DNA of 64,000 nucleotides from QHXW01 sp963847515 (GCA_963847515.1 CAWKAA010000002.1:1-64000); one strand, 5' to 3'. Positions 9,138-19,697 are shown, numbered from the stretch's first letter. A program made the numbers and translations. Notes: generated from the letters alone by a model not told the origin.

Positions 9138-9785
9138 ATGCCGGATATGCCGCGAGGGATTGTGAAAGCATTAGCGAAGTTTCTCGTGTTTGCAGGCGTC
9201 CTGTGTGGCGGAGCATTGGCCGACACCAGGCTGGTAGTGCTGCTGATCGGCCCCCCAGGCGCCGGCAAAACCACTCAGGCCCGTAATCTCAGTAAGAAGT
9301 ACAAAATTCCTTCGATCAGCATGTCGGACCTGCTTAAGAAAGATGCGGGCTGGAACAAGGCCGGAAGCAAAAAAATCGCCAAAGCGGAGGTAGAAAGCGG
9401 CGAACTCGCCAACGATCAGGTCGCCGACGTTCTCATGCGGAAGCGTGTCATGCAGAACGATGCGCAGCGCGGATTCATTTTGGACGGGTACCCGGCCACG
9501 CAGGGGGAGGCCGAGAACTTAGACGCGTTACTGAAAGAGCATGGCCTGCCCGCGCCGGTCGTGATCTATCTTGACGTCCCGGACAATGTCGCACGGGAGC
9601 GAATGCGAAAGCGGCACCGGGCAGATGATTCGCCGGAGATGATCGAGCGGCGGTTGGCTGATTACCACCGTGACGCGCAGTTCTTGACGGCTCATTATCC
9701 GCCGGCGCAGTTGCACAAGATCGATGGCTCCGGTGACGAGCAGCACGTCTGGCGAGCCATTGAAGAATCTTTCGCCGCCAGGTAG
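9138..9785 (+). CDS. adenylate-kinase-like NMP kinase with N-terminal signal peptide
   Basis: 215 residues from ATG 9138. Residues 1-28 form a basic then hydrophobic leader (ALAKFLVFAGVLCGGALA) with an A-x-A-like cleavage site. The P-loop is GPPGAGKTTQARNLSKKY, the NMP-binding segment SMSDLLKKD, then FILDGYPATQGEAENLD and the Arg-rich lid region RERMRKRHRADDSPEMIERR. This is the short-lid adenylate kinase form. Adenylate kinases interconvert AMP, ADP and ATP in the cytosol, so an exported copy is unexpected. The leader may instead be a membrane anchor. Ten bases downstream lies an exported S9 peptidase, probably co-transcribed. Fold is confident, location inferred. Confidence 0.8.
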   Translation: MPDMPRGIVKALAKFLVFAGVLCGGALADTRLVVLLIGPPGAGKTTQARNLSKKYKIPSISMSDLLKKDAGWNKAGSKKIAKAEVESGELANDQVADVLMRKRVMQNDAQRGFILDGYPATQGEAENLDALLKEHGLPAPVVIYLDVPDNVARERMRKRHRADDSPEMIERRLADYHRDAQFLTAHYPPAQLHKIDGSGDEQHVWRAIEESFAAR

Positions 9786-9794
9786 CGCTGGAAC

Positions 9795-11871
9795 ATGCAA
9801 ACAGTCCGCATGGCCGTTTACCTGTTCCTGCTGTGCGTTCCATACGCGGCACAAACCCCGACGGCCAAACCGCCGCCTACAATGGACGAATTCTTCAATT
9901 CCGTGGACATCCTGAATGTACGCATCGCGCCGGATGGCCGCGCAGTGGTGATCGAGACTTCCCGCGCCGACTGGGCGGGGAGCCGGTTCCGTTCCGACCT
10001 CTGGCTGTATCGCGAGAGCTCCGCTTCGCTAGTGCTCCTAACTCAATCCGGTCATGACACTGGCCCAGCGTGGTCGCCGGACGGCCAGTGGATCGCATTT
10101 CTCTCGGATCGGACGCCTGCCGGCGAAGTACAAAAAGAAGCGGACCAGCCGGGCGAAAAGAAGGAAATCGCGCAAGTCTACGTGATTTCATTCCATGGTG
10201 GCGAAGCCTTTCCGGTAACCCACGGCGACGAAGAGGTTCACGCCTTTGCCTGGTCCCGCGACTCTCAGAACGATCACCTTCACAACGCGGACGCCATGGA
10301 GCAAAGAACAGAAGGCGGCGCACAAAAAGGAATGGCAGGACGTAGTTCAGTTCCGCGAAGATGAACGTGCCGACGTCATACACAGCGTCCGAATCCTTGA
10401 GGCACAAGAATGTGTTTCAGGAACGAAGCATTGCGAGGCTGACGCAGGGGCTGTGCCAGTGGCCACCACCCCGTTTCGAGTGAAGCAGCTCGAAGCGTCG
10501 CCGGACGGGCGCCAACTGGCTTTCTTGACGGAATCTCGTACCAAACGTTGGGAGTCGCTGAGAGAATTTGGAATCTACCTCAGCAATGCGACAGGTGGAC
10601 AACCGCAGCGGCTGGTGCAGGCGCAGGCCTTTCTCGACAACATGCGGTGGGCGGCTGACAGCCGGTCCATCTTCTTCTCCTTCACGAACGGGGCGGTCGA
10701 AGGAACGTATCGAGACACGCAGCCGCGCATTTATTCCGCCAACGTAGCTCTACCCAACAGTCTGACGCGCTGGGCAGCCAACTTTCAGGGCGCGCTCGCG
10801 TCATACGCGCCGCCGGCTGAAGGTGGCCTGATTGCCGCGGGACTTCTAGGAACCGAAGCACAAATCTATTCTCAGGACGCAGCCGCGGGCGAGTTCACGC
10901 CGCGGCCGGGATGGCGGGGAACGTACGAACGCATCTCGGCAGCCGAGCACTCGTCCCGTGTGGCCTTTGTTTACTCCTCTCTGCAGAAGCCCGCTGAGGT
11001 CTACCTGGCTGAGACCGTCAATGACCTCGTGCACGCCCGCCGCATTAGCTCATTCAACCAGTACCTGAACGAAACGGCTTTACCCGACGGCAAGCCCTAC
11101 CGCTGGATGGCCGATGACGACGTTGGAGTCGAAGGAATGTTGATCTACCCTCCGGGAAAGTTTAGTGCGAAGAACTTGCGGATGCTCACCCTGATTCACG
11201 GTGGCCCGGACGACGCGGATGGCAATCGATTTAAGGCGGACTGGTACAACTGGGGAACAATGGCGGCTGCTCAGGGGTGGCTGGTTTTCGAACCGAACTA
11301 TCGCGGCTCGATTGGATACGGGGATCAGTTCGCCCTCGATATCGTGCCTCAGATTGTTTCCAAACCCGGCCGCGACATTATTGCAGGTATCGACGCGCTA
11401 GTGAAAGACGGAATTGCCGACCCGGAGCGCCTGACGATCGGTGGATACAGCTACGGCGGGTATCTCACCAACTGGCTCCTGACTCAGACACCGCGCTTCA
11501 AAGCCGCGGTAACCGGTGCGGGGGCGGTAGAGCACGCCGTCAACTGGGGCAATGACGATACCACGTTGGACGATGCGTATTTCCTTGGCGGCAGGCCGTG
11601 GGAGGCCAGGCAGCGCTATAACGATGAAGCGGCGTTGTGGCAACTCCACAAGATCAAGACTCCGACGCACATAGTTAGCGGCGCCGACGACACCCGTGTG
11701 TACGTGGGTGAGGCTTATCTTCTTGAGCGTGCGCTACACGATCAGGGCATACCCTCAAAACTGCTCATTTTCCCCGGCGAAGGGCATGAACTCGACAAAA
11801 ATCCATGGCATGGCAAGATCAAGGTACGCGAGGAGCTGAAGTGGCTGGAGCGGTGGGACCGCGGAGGCTGA
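9795..11871 (+). CDS. secreted S9 prolyl oligopeptidase family peptidase (one frameshift)
   Basis: Signal peptide MAVYLFLLCVPYAAQ, then a WD40/TolB-like beta-propeller (APDGRAVVIE, WSPDGQWIAFLSD, ASPDGRQLAFLTE) and a C-terminal alpha/beta hydrolase. The nucleophile elbow is GGYSYGGYLT, followed by the Asp in GADDTRVYVGEA and the His in GEGHEL. This order is typical of dipeptidyl-peptidase IV / acylaminoacyl-peptidase relatives that cleave short peptides. Frame changes near 10265, between ...HAFAWSRDSQ and TITFTTRTPW, with no residues obviously lost. The single shift is most simply a sequence error. Total length about 690 residues, normal for the family. Confidence 0.8.
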
Positions 11872-11981
11872 GAGACGTTGCATCTGCCTGGTAGTGCAGG
11901 TTCTGTTGTACAATAACTTCTATCGCCAGTTCCACGATCGGACCTGTTTTACAATCGAGTTCGCAAGCAGTGGATAGGTTT

Positions 11982-12070
11982 GGACGGGTGGCCGAGCGGC
12001 TAATGGCAGCAGACTGTAAATCTGCCGCCCCTTGCGGGCTACGGAGGTTCGAATCCTCCCCCGTCCACCA
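11982..12070 (+). tRNA. tRNA-Tyr (anticodon GTA)
   Basis: Class II tRNA with a long variable arm (CCGCCCCTTGCGGGCTACGG region). Acceptor GGACGGG pairs with CCCGTCC, the anticodon loop reads ACTGTAAAT, and CCA is encoded. It sits 24 bases before another tRNA, so they are likely co-transcribed. Confidence 0.95.
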
Positions 12071-12094
12071 GAAAACTGGCCGGATTTTTTAAGG

Positions 12095-12170
<76 letters not shown>

Positions 12171-12172
12171 CG

Positions 12173-12420
12173 ATGTTGAAGCATTATGTGTACGTTCTTC
12201 GGAGTATTCCGACGGGACGTCATTACATCGGGTCGACTGCGGACGTAGCAAGGCGGCTTGATGAGCATAATACAAGAAATGGCCGCTGGAAGCCCATTTA
12301 AACCATGGGCACTGGTGGCAACCGAAGAGTACGAAAGCCGAAAGGAAGCGCGCGGCCGCGAGGCTTATCTGAAAAGCCGTTCGGGAATTGGCGAGCGCCT
12401 TCGTCTTCTAGAGGATTCTT
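12173..12420 (+). CDS. GIY-YIG nuclease superfamily protein (one frameshift)
   Basis: About 82 residues. YVYVLRSIPTGRHYIGST and RRLDEHN give the GIY-YIG core with the conserved Tyr, Arg-less strand and the H-N; the second frame supplies KPWALVATEEYESRKEARG, the usual continuation with the catalytic-type Glu (R-K-E-A). The frame breaks at about 12297 in ATTTAAACC, where one extra T would explain it. Members resemble UvrC-type nuclease domains and the UPF0213 group; their function is mostly unknown. The ATG is three bases after a tRNA-Thr and the stop four bases before tuf, so it lies inside the tRNA-tuf transcript. Confidence 0.7.
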
Positions 12421-12423
12421 AAT

Positions 12424-13611
<1,188 letters not shown>

Positions 13612-13632
13612 AGTGAGCACAGGAGAATTTGA

Positions 13633-13785
13633 ATGCCGCGCGAAATCATCACGTTGCAGTGCACCGAGTGCAAGAACCGGAACTATTCGAACACCAAGAA
13701 CAAGAAAACCACCACGGAGCGGCTGGAGATGAAGAAATTCTGCCCCAAGTGCCGCAAGCACCAAGCGCACAAGGAAATCAAGTAA
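13633..13785 (+). CDS. rpmG: 50S ribosomal protein L33
   Basis: 50 residues, starting MPREIITLQCTECKNRNY and ending CPKCRKHQAHKEIK. Both CxxC pairs of the zinc-binding L33 form are present. AGGAGAATTTG precedes the ATG. Position between tuf and tRNA-Trp is the standard one. Confidence 0.95.
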   Translation: MPREIITLQCTECKNRNYSNTKNKKTTTERLEMKKFCPKCRKHQAHKEIK

Positions 13786-13804
13786 ACTGGGAAATGCCGG
13801 ACCC

Positions 13805-13879
13805 AGGGGCGTAGGTTTAACGGCAGACCAGCGGTCTCCAAAACCGCGAGTGGGGGTTCGAATCCCTCCGCCCCTGCCA
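13805..13879 (+). tRNA. tRNA-Trp (anticodon CCA)
   Basis: Acceptor AGGGGCG pairs with CGCCCCT, the anticodon stem is GCGGT/ACCGC with loop CTCCAAA, T-arm GGGGGTTCGAATCCCTC, and 3' CCA is encoded. It lies between rpmG and secE as in many bacteria. Confidence 0.95.
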
Positions 13880-13959
13880 GAAACCTTGCCGGCAGGACTG
13901 ATCCAGAACCGGGAATTGACCTCGCGGCCCGAAGTCATCCAGCAGCGAGAGAGAAGAAT

Positions 13960-14192
13960 ATGGCAGGCGCGTTAGAGACTGTTAAAGAGTGGCCCAAGGC
14001 CACAAAGAGTTACATCGGTGAACTGCAAAACGAGATGAAGCGGGTGACGTGGCCCAACTGCAAAGCAGGTGCAGGCCACGACGGGCGTCGTCATCGTGAC
14101 CGTTTTCGCCTTCGCGGCTTTCTTTCAAGTAGTGGACACGGTCATTCTGAACGCACGGTCACTGAAGTTCTACGATGTTCATGACGAAATAG
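13960..14192 (+). CDS. secE: preprotein translocase subunit SecE (frameshifted)
   Basis: The first frame gives KSYIGELQNEMKRVTWPN, the amphipathic helix plus W-P motif that defines SecE. The second, from about 14063, gives QATTGVVIVTVFAFAAFFQV, the transmembrane helix. One extra A in CAAAGCAGG near 14062 explains the first shift. The C-terminus cannot be placed with certainty; a TAG at 14190-14192 fits best if at least one more indel lies near 14150-14178. SecE is the essential clamp of the SecYEG channel, so the breaks are almost surely sequence errors rather than loss. Confidence 0.8.
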
Positions 14193-14203
14193 AGGGGTGC
14201 TCC

Positions 14204-14909
14204 ATGGACGAGGAAAAACAAGACCCAGAGGAACACCCGCAGGACGCCGAGTGCGGAAGAACAGCCTGCAGCCGATTCCGGCGCGGCTGAAGCAGCCGCT
14301 CCGGCAGCCGGAAGTCGCGCTGCGGACAGGCGAGCAACGGGCAAGTTCACCGCGCCGCCTCCGCATGGATGCAGACGATACCGAAGAAGTGGTTCATCGT
14401 CCACACCTATTCGGGCTTTGAGCAGAAGGTGGCGGAATCGCTGCGCAGCCGGGCCCAGGCCTTCGGTTTTGCGGACAAGATCGGGCAGATTCTGATTCCC
14501 ACCGAAGAAGTGGTCGAGCTGCGCGGGGGCAAGAAGGTCACGAGCAAGCGGCTGGTCTATCCCGGCTACGTGCTGGTGCAGATGGAAATGAACGACGAGC
14601 TGTGGCATGCGGTGAAGGCCACGCCGCGCGTCACCGGCTTCGTGGGCGGCGGCACGAGCCCGGTGCCGTTGAGCGCGGATGAGGTGAACCAGATCCTCTA
14701 CCGCCAGGCGTCGTCGGCGGAGCGGCCGCGGCCCAAGATGAATTTCGAGAAGAACGAGAACGGTGCGGATCATCGACGGTCCGTTCGCCAACTTCCAGGG
14801 CAAGGTGGACGAAGTCAATCCCGAGCGCAACACGCTGCGCGTGCTGGTGACGATTTTCGGCCGCGCGACGCCGGTGGAGTTGGATTTTCTGCAGGTGGAA
14901 AAAGTTTAA
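14204..14909 (+). CDS. nusG: transcription termination/antitermination protein NusG (frameshifted)
   Basis: NGN domain KKWFIVHTYSGFEQKVAESL through LVYPGYVLVQMEMNDE and TPRVTGFVGG, then the KOW domain VRIIDGPFANFQGKVDEVN ending ELDFLQVEKV and TAA at 14907-14909. The frame shifts near 14762, just before the KOW part. An Ala/Glu-rich extension (DEEKQDPEEHPQ ... EEQPAADSGAAEA) from ATG 14204 probably belongs to the protein but needs two compensating shifts near 14253 and 14362. Otherwise translation starts at ATG 14369. NusG couples RNA polymerase to the ribosome and to Rho. It is essential or nearly so, hence errors are likelier than decay. Confidence 0.85.
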
Positions 14910-14956
14910 GTCAGCGTGGAGGCCTTTGGCGTCTCCGCAGCGAAAGGTTCCGATTC

Positions 14957-15385
14957 ATGGCAAAGAAAGTTACAGGACAAGTAAAACTGCAGATTCCGGC
15001 GGGGAAGGCCACGCCGGCGCCGCCGGTGGGTACGGCTCTCGGCCCGCAGGGCGTCAACATCATGGATTTTTGCAAGGCATTCAACGCCAAGACCTCGGCA
15101 AAGGATCAGGAGGGCCTGATCATTCCGGTCGTGATCACGATCTACTCCGACCGCAGCTTCACCTTCATCACCAAGACACCGCCGGTGCCGGTGCTCATCA
15201 AGCGCGCCGTGAACCTGGCGAAGGGGTCGGCCGAGCCGCAACAAGACAAGGTCGGCAAGATCACCGAAAAGCAGGTGGAAGAGATCGCCAAGATCAAAAT
15301 GCCGGACCTCAACTGCTTCTCGATCGAGTCGGCCATCAGGTCCGTCAAAGGCACGGCGCGCAGCATGGGCGTGGATGTCGAGTAG
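14957..15385 (+). CDS. rplK: 50S ribosomal protein L11
   Basis: 142 residues from ATG 14957, full family length. It opens with AKKVTGQVKLQIPAGKATPA, includes the Pro-rich PPVGTALGPQGVNIMDFC hinge that contacts the GTPase centre, and ends ARSMGVDVE. It immediately follows nusG, as usual. An apparent longer reading that joins it to nusG is only a product of the nusG frameshift. rplA, the normal next gene, is absent. Confidence 0.97.
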   Translation: MAKKVTGQVKLQIPAGKATPAPPVGTALGPQGVNIMDFCKAFNAKTSAKDQEGLIIPVVITIYSDRSFTFITKTPPVPVLIKRAVNLAKGSAEPQQDKVGKITEKQVEEIAKIKMPDLNCFSIESAIRSVKGTARSMGVDVE

Positions 15386-15419
15386 CCGGCCGAAGGCCGG
15401 CGCAATGCTGTCGCATTGC
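15385..15419 (+). terminator. two tandem perfect hairpins after rplK
   Basis: GCCGGCC-GAA-GGCCGGC directly abuts GCAATGC-TGTC-GCATTGC; both stems are seven perfect base pairs and start at the last base of the rplK stop codon. There is no T-run after them, so they are not a textbook intrinsic terminator. Attenuation, RNA-end stabilisation or a repeat remnant are equally possible. Confidence 0.4.
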
Positions 15420-15486
15420 AGACGCGGTGAGGGGGCGACGCGGGGACACGGCGACTCTTCCTCGAACTTTCTTCCTTATCGTTGAC

Positions 15487-16466
15487 ATGCAAGAACCGCT
15501 CCGCATCGTCACTCTACACCCGTTCGAGCCGCAGGAGATCGAAACGATCAAGGCGGCCGCGCCGAACGCCAGCATCGAGTTCACTGTCTGCCGCTCACGA
15601 GAGGAATTCGTCGAAAACTTACAAGGCGCCGAGGTGGTCTACGGCGAAGTCAAAGGCGACGAACTACGCTCCGCATCGAAGCTCAAGTGGGTGCAAGCCG
15701 GAGGAGCCGGCATCGAATGGATCGATCAGGCGATGCGTGAGAGCCCAGTAGTACTCACCAACTTTGCCCGCACTTTCGCGCCGGCCATCGCCGAAACCGC
15801 AATGGGGATGTTGCTCTGCCTGACCAGGGGTATCAGCAAATACTACCTTCCGCAGTTTCAAAGGCACGACTGGAAACCAGTCGGCACGGTCAAGTCAGCG
15901 GATCATTCGGAGCTTGCCGGCCGCACGATGGGCATTGCCGGCCTGGGCGGAATTGGTTGCGCGGTCGCGCGACGCGCGTCACTACGGTTTCGGTATGCGC
16001 GTCGTTGGCACCGATGCGAGGCCACTCCACAGGCCGGAATACGTGGCCGAAGTGCACGACCCGAACTGGTTCCCGGAGATGGCATCCGCAGGTGGACGTG
16101 CTGGTGGCTGCCGCGCCCCACACGCCTCGGACCGAGCGCATGTTCAACGAGCCGGTCTTCCGCAGCATGAAGAAGACGGCCTACTTCCTCGCGCTTTCCC
16201 GCGGCAAGCTGTTCGACGATATGGCGCTGGTGAAGGCCCTGCAGGAAGGATGGATCGCAGGCGCGGCCCTCGACGTGTTCCCGGTCGAACCACCTCCTTC
16301 CAGCCACCCGATATTCGATTGCCCGAACGTCGTCATGACCATGCACACGTCGGGTTGGAGCCCGGATCGCCAGACGCGGCTGATCGAGTTTTTTGCTCAA
16401 AACGTCAGGCGCTATACCGAGGGACTGCCATTGCTCAACGTTGTGGACAAGAAGCTGGGATATTGA
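15487..16466 (+). CDS. D-isomer-specific 2-hydroxyacid dehydrogenase family (two frameshifts)
   Basis: About 326 residues. The N-terminal catalytic lobe includes KLKWVQAGGAGIEWIDQA and NFARTFAPAIAETAMGMLL. The NAD fold has GIAGLGGIGCAVARRA and, after the shift, GFGMRVVGTDARPLHRP. The third frame carries VLVAAAPHTPRTERMFN, LSRGKLFDDMALVKALQ and AALDVFPVEPPPSSHPIF, with a terminal MHTSGWS in place of the usual catalytic H-x-(S/A)-(G/A). Shifts lie near 15970 and 16078. Such enzymes reduce 2-keto acids with NADH; substrate cannot be read. No residues seem lost, so sequencing error is plausible. Confidence 0.75.
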
Positions 16467-16518
16467 GCGCGCGGTTGACTTCCGCCCGCTCGTGTTGAAA
16501 AAATGAGTTTATCGACGT

Positions 16519-16605
16519 GCGGATGTGGCGGAATTGGCAGACGCGCATGGTTCAGGTCCATGTTCTCGCAAGGGAGTGGAGGTTCAAGTCCTCTCATCCG
16601 CACCA
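16519..16605 (+). tRNA. tRNA-Leu (anticodon CAG)
   Basis: Class II tRNA: acceptor GCGGATG pairs with CATCCGC, the anticodon loop reads TTCAGGT, variable arm TGTTCTCGCAAGGGAGT, T-arm GGAGGTTCAAGTCCTCT, and CCA is encoded. Confidence 0.95.
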
Positions 16606-16850
16606 CACCAATCCTGGCGACTTGCTGGCCGACCTCGCGCACCAAGCCCTCAATGCGACCAACGGCCACGCTCAAGCCTCTACGCCGCTTACGCCGCAAC
16701 AGCACAGCAGGCCATCGTCAACTTCGAACTGGCTCTGGCAACCGCGCAGGCGTTCGACTACCGGGCCGGTGCTCTGAATGCCAACGGTGCAGCGGGTGGC
16801 CCGGTGCCACTCGGTACGGAGACGATGCCCGCGTTATCCATCGGGATCAA
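16606..16850 (+). pseudogene. unidentified protein fragment
   Basis: Directly after tRNA-Leu, two + frames give protein-like text: LLADLAHQALNATNGHAQAS and then QQAIVNFELALATAQAFDY ... GAAGGPVPL. Neither has a start or a recognisable end. The I-V-x-F-E-x-x-L-x-T-A-Q pattern reminds me of multi-haem/di-haem oxidoreductase-type proteins, but I would not name it. Most simply a remnant placed beside a tRNA gene, a common integration site. Confidence 0.3.
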
Positions 16851-17180
16851 TGACCTTCTGGGGAGCAACCCCGTAGACTCGTCAGCACGTTGCTAGAGGC
16901 CCAGGGCATGCGTAGGAGTGACACCACCACATCGCGGGGATCGCGGAGCAAATGAATGGTACACACATCTGGATACCACTCGCACAACGTTTTGGTGAGC
17001 AAAGCGTGTTGCGGAGTCTTTTCGCCGCGCCGTCTCTTTCCGTGCGTTTGCGCATAAAAAACGTAGGAGCGAACTGAAAAACGCGTTATAGCTCGTGCCT
17101 TCAAGGAGCAGCGTCTCCCCAAGCACCCGCAAATCCAGTTGCGAGGCCAACCGCGCCGCGTGGGAAGGCCTCAAGAATTC
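16850..17180 (-). pseudogene. sulfotransferase fragment
   Basis: One frame reads GEKTPQHALLTKTLCEWYPD and IHLLRDPRDVVVSLLRMPWA, the classic 3'-phosphate-binding R-D-P-R-D segment of PAPS sulfotransferases. The other frame supplies the preceding helix (LRVLGETLLLEGTSYNAFFS). The N-terminal P-loop-like motif and the C-terminal half are absent, and a frameshift lies near 17050. Not functional as written. Two full-length sulfotransferase-like genes occur at 45-48.6 kb but are not close copies of this one. Confidence 0.65.
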
Positions 17181-17348
17181 CAGTTAACATCTGCATGTGA
17201 TTTTTCGACTAACCAATGTACTGGCACGCACATTCTCCGTTCGCGCATTAGCTCAATACGTCGTATCCTTGAAACCTGCCCGGCGGTTTCCGTCTACGTT
17301 AATGCGGCGAACGCCCAATAGGACCGCCACTTCTTTTTTTCGCGAGCC

Positions 17349-19085
17349 ATGAAGAGAAAGAAGAGAGGAGCACGTCGCCGGGTTTCCTTGGAAACCCAGG
17401 TCCCCACAAGCAGACAGCACTATTACTGTTTCGCGGTGACGGCGATTCTTGCTTGCGTGGCGTTTGAAGTGTACAGCCGCGCACTGCACGGTCCGTTTCT
17501 TTACGACGATTTTTCTTTACCGTTTTATAAACCGCGCTTTCCAACTGAATCTTTCATTGCGTGGATCGCGGGCGTACGCCCTCTACTCATGTTCAGTTAC
17601 TGGATCAACTTTCAGTTGGCGGGACGGGATACCTACTCCTACCACATCCTGAATTTTATCCTTCATCTCGTAAATTCGTCCGTTATCTTCTTCATCGTGC
17701 GCCGCATTCTGGCGCAGGAACAGATCGAGCGATGGCAGCTCGACACTCTTTCTGTATTTGCCAGCGCCCTGTTTCTACTCCATCCGGTTCAGACCGAATC
17801 TATCGCCTACATCGCAGGCCGCTCGGAGGCCCTCAGCGCCCTTTTTTTCTTGGGCGCTTTTACCGTGTTTCTTTATCGGCCATCGCCATCGATCGACTGG
17901 CGCCGGTCTGCTCTCATCCTCATTCTCTTCGCTTGCGCTCTAGCCAGTAAGGAGCACACGGCTATCTTGCCGATCCTCTTGCTGTTCACCGATCTGTTCT
18001 GGTCGCCCGAAGAGCGCATCATTGCCGTGCGACGCAACTGGCGCCTTTACCTGCCCATGCTCTGTGGCGGTTTGCTGGCCGCAACATTTATCTGGACGAT
18101 GCTCAATAATTCAACCAGTGCTGGCTTCGATCACGCCGGTGTCAACTGGCTATCGTATGCCCTGACGGAGTGCCGCGTGTTCTTCAAGTACTTGCAGTTA
18201 TTTTTATTTCCGGCGGGCCAGAACCTTGACCATGACGTCCCGTGGTCGCCCAACCGATTCGATTTGGGAAGCGCTGTCGCTTTGCTGGGCATACTGGCTT
18301 TGGCGGTCGTCGCGTGGCGTTTGCGGAGGCGATTCCCTGTTGGCAGTTACGGTTTTCTGATTTTCCTGCTGCTCCTCGCACCAACGTCGTCTTTCATCCC
18401 CATCAAAGACGCGATCGCTGAGCACAGGCTTTATCTACCCATGCTCGGGCTTGTGCTGGTGCCTTGCGAATTCTTGCGCCATTTTTGCCGAGAAAGAAGG
18501 GCAACCGTTGCGCTGGCAGGCACTTTGATTGTTGCTGCCGCGATTGCCACTTATCATCGCACCAGCGTCTGGGCGAGTGAGGCCGCCCTGTGGAAAGACA
18601 CTGTTGGTAAATCACCGAACAAGATTCGCGACTATGGTCATCTGGTACACGGTTTAGTCCGGGAGCACCGCTGTCGGGAAGCCCTACATCTGCTGAGCGA
18701 CGTGTCAAGGCGCATTGCGCCCGACGCTGCTCTATTATCCAACTGGTCTTTCGCCTATGAGTGCGTGCATGAACCCGAGCAGGCGCTTGAAAAACTGCGG
18801 CAATCCGTGGCTCAAGTGCCCTGGCCCTCGACCTATTTCAACATGGCCAGGCAACAGATCACATTGCACCGTACACAAGACGCTGTGCAGTCACTCAATC
18901 GCGCACTCGAACTCGACCCAAGCTTAGAATCCGCGTACGTGATGCGGGCAGGAATTCTCGAAGGCGAAGGGAATTTCGTTGCTGCCTCTCGAGACTATGA
19001 AGCGGCCCTCCGATTGAATCCACAGGACGGGCGGGCGTTCGCCCACTTGCAGCGTATTAGCGGAAGCGAACAGAATACGCAGTGA
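17349..19085 (+). CDS. TMTC-like membrane O-mannosyltransferase with TPRs
   Basis: 578 residues. After a basic N-terminus, residues 30-420 contain ten or so transmembrane helices with the early acidic pair in GPFLYDDFS, HPVQTESIAYIAGRSEALSA, ASKEHTAILPILLL and the AEHRLYLPM loop, all typical of the TMTC/DUF1736 GT-C family. Residues 440-570 are TPRs (AVQSLNRALELDPSLESAYV, ASRDYEAALRLNPQDGRAF). Eukaryotic relatives O-mannosylate secreted proteins using dolichyl-phosphate mannose. Bacterial members are abundant in Acidobacteria but poorly characterised. Catalytic Asp residues are present. Confidence 0.8.
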   Translation: MKRKKRGARRRVSLETQVPTSRQHYYCFAVTAILACVAFEVYSRALHGPFLYDDFSLPFYKPRFPTESFIAWIAGVRPLLMFSYWINFQLAGRDTYSYHILNFILHLVNSSVIFFIVRRILAQEQIERWQLDTLSVFASALFLLHPVQTESIAYIAGRSEALSALFFLGAFTVFLYRPSPSIDWRRSALILILFACALASKEHTAILPILLLFTDLFWSPEERIIAVRRNWRLYLPMLCGGLLAATFIWTMLNNSTSAGFDHAGVNWLSYALTECRVFFKYLQLFLFPAGQNLDHDVPWSPNRFDLGSAVALLGILALAVVAWRLRRRFPVGSYGFLIFLLLLAPTSSFIPIKDAIAEHRLYLPMLGLVLVPCEFLRHFCRERRATVALAGTLIVAAAIATYHRTSVWASEAALWKDTVGKSPNKIRDYGHLVHGLVREHRCREALHLLSDVSRRIAPDAALLSNWSFAYECVHEPEQALEKLRQSVAQVPWPSTYFNMARQQITLHRTQDAVQSLNRALELDPSLESAYVMRAGILEGEGNFVAASRDYEAALRLNPQDGRAFAHLQRISGSEQNTQ

Positions 19086-19472
19086 ACGTATAGTGATGCG
19101 CAGAACGAAGCTCTATCAGTAATATCGGAAGCTATTTCGCCACGTGCGCCAATAGTTCGCATTTCGTTGCGCCAGCGATCGTCAATGAGCGCGATAAAAT
19201 TCGGGACCCGCAACAAAAGTCAGAGGTTCAGTTCTCCCTCGCGCCACGCGATGTTGATCCAGTGATGATCAATGAGGCAATACTCTGGGCCGGCTTAGTT
19301 GGGCTACTCTTACTACACGGCCACTCTGAGTTTGATCACGTCGTTGGGGGCGGAGCTCTCTCATTGACGATGATATACTGCAGACCATCAGAAGGCGAAG
19401 CTATTCAGGTGATCGGAGAGCCCGTATGGAGAAGTCAGCACCTGAATCGTGGCCCTGAGCAAGGAATATCCA

Positions 19473-19697
19473 ATGGACCCACGTATTTTCACCAAGACGA
19501 CCGTCGTTTGGACCAGCGATGGCAAACCAGAAACGTTCGCCAGGGGCGAGCGCGTGCGGAATCTCATCCGGGTTGGAAGCGGCGTCACCTTTGAAGCGGT
19601 TGTTCCGCATCGCATAGCCGCAACCTATATGATGAGCTGGGATGAGTTTATAGCGAGCACGACGGCAGTGCGCCAGGCTAAAGCTGATGGGGGATAG
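19473..19697 (+). CDS. small hypothetical protein
   Basis: 74 residues from ATG 19473. MDPRIFTKTTVVWTSDGKP, then an RVRNLIRVGSGVTFEAVVPH segment that reads like a short beta-rich domain and a polar C-terminus. CAAGGAATATCC precedes the ATG. No family recognised; it could be a remnant like its surroundings. Confidence 0.35.
   Translation: MDPRIFTKTTVVWTSDGKPETFARGERVRNLIRVGSGVTFEAVVPHRIAATYMMSWDEFIASTTAVRQAKADGG

Noticed and set aside
14369..15385. Apparent nusG-rplK fusion protein
   Set aside because: Arises because the nusG frameshift near 14762 skips its stop; the KOW domain and the L11 start are both clear in the proper frames.
16525..16896. 123-codon frame starting inside tRNA-Leu
   Set aside because: Its first 27 codons are the tRNA itself; only the later part looks protein-like and is listed as a fragment.
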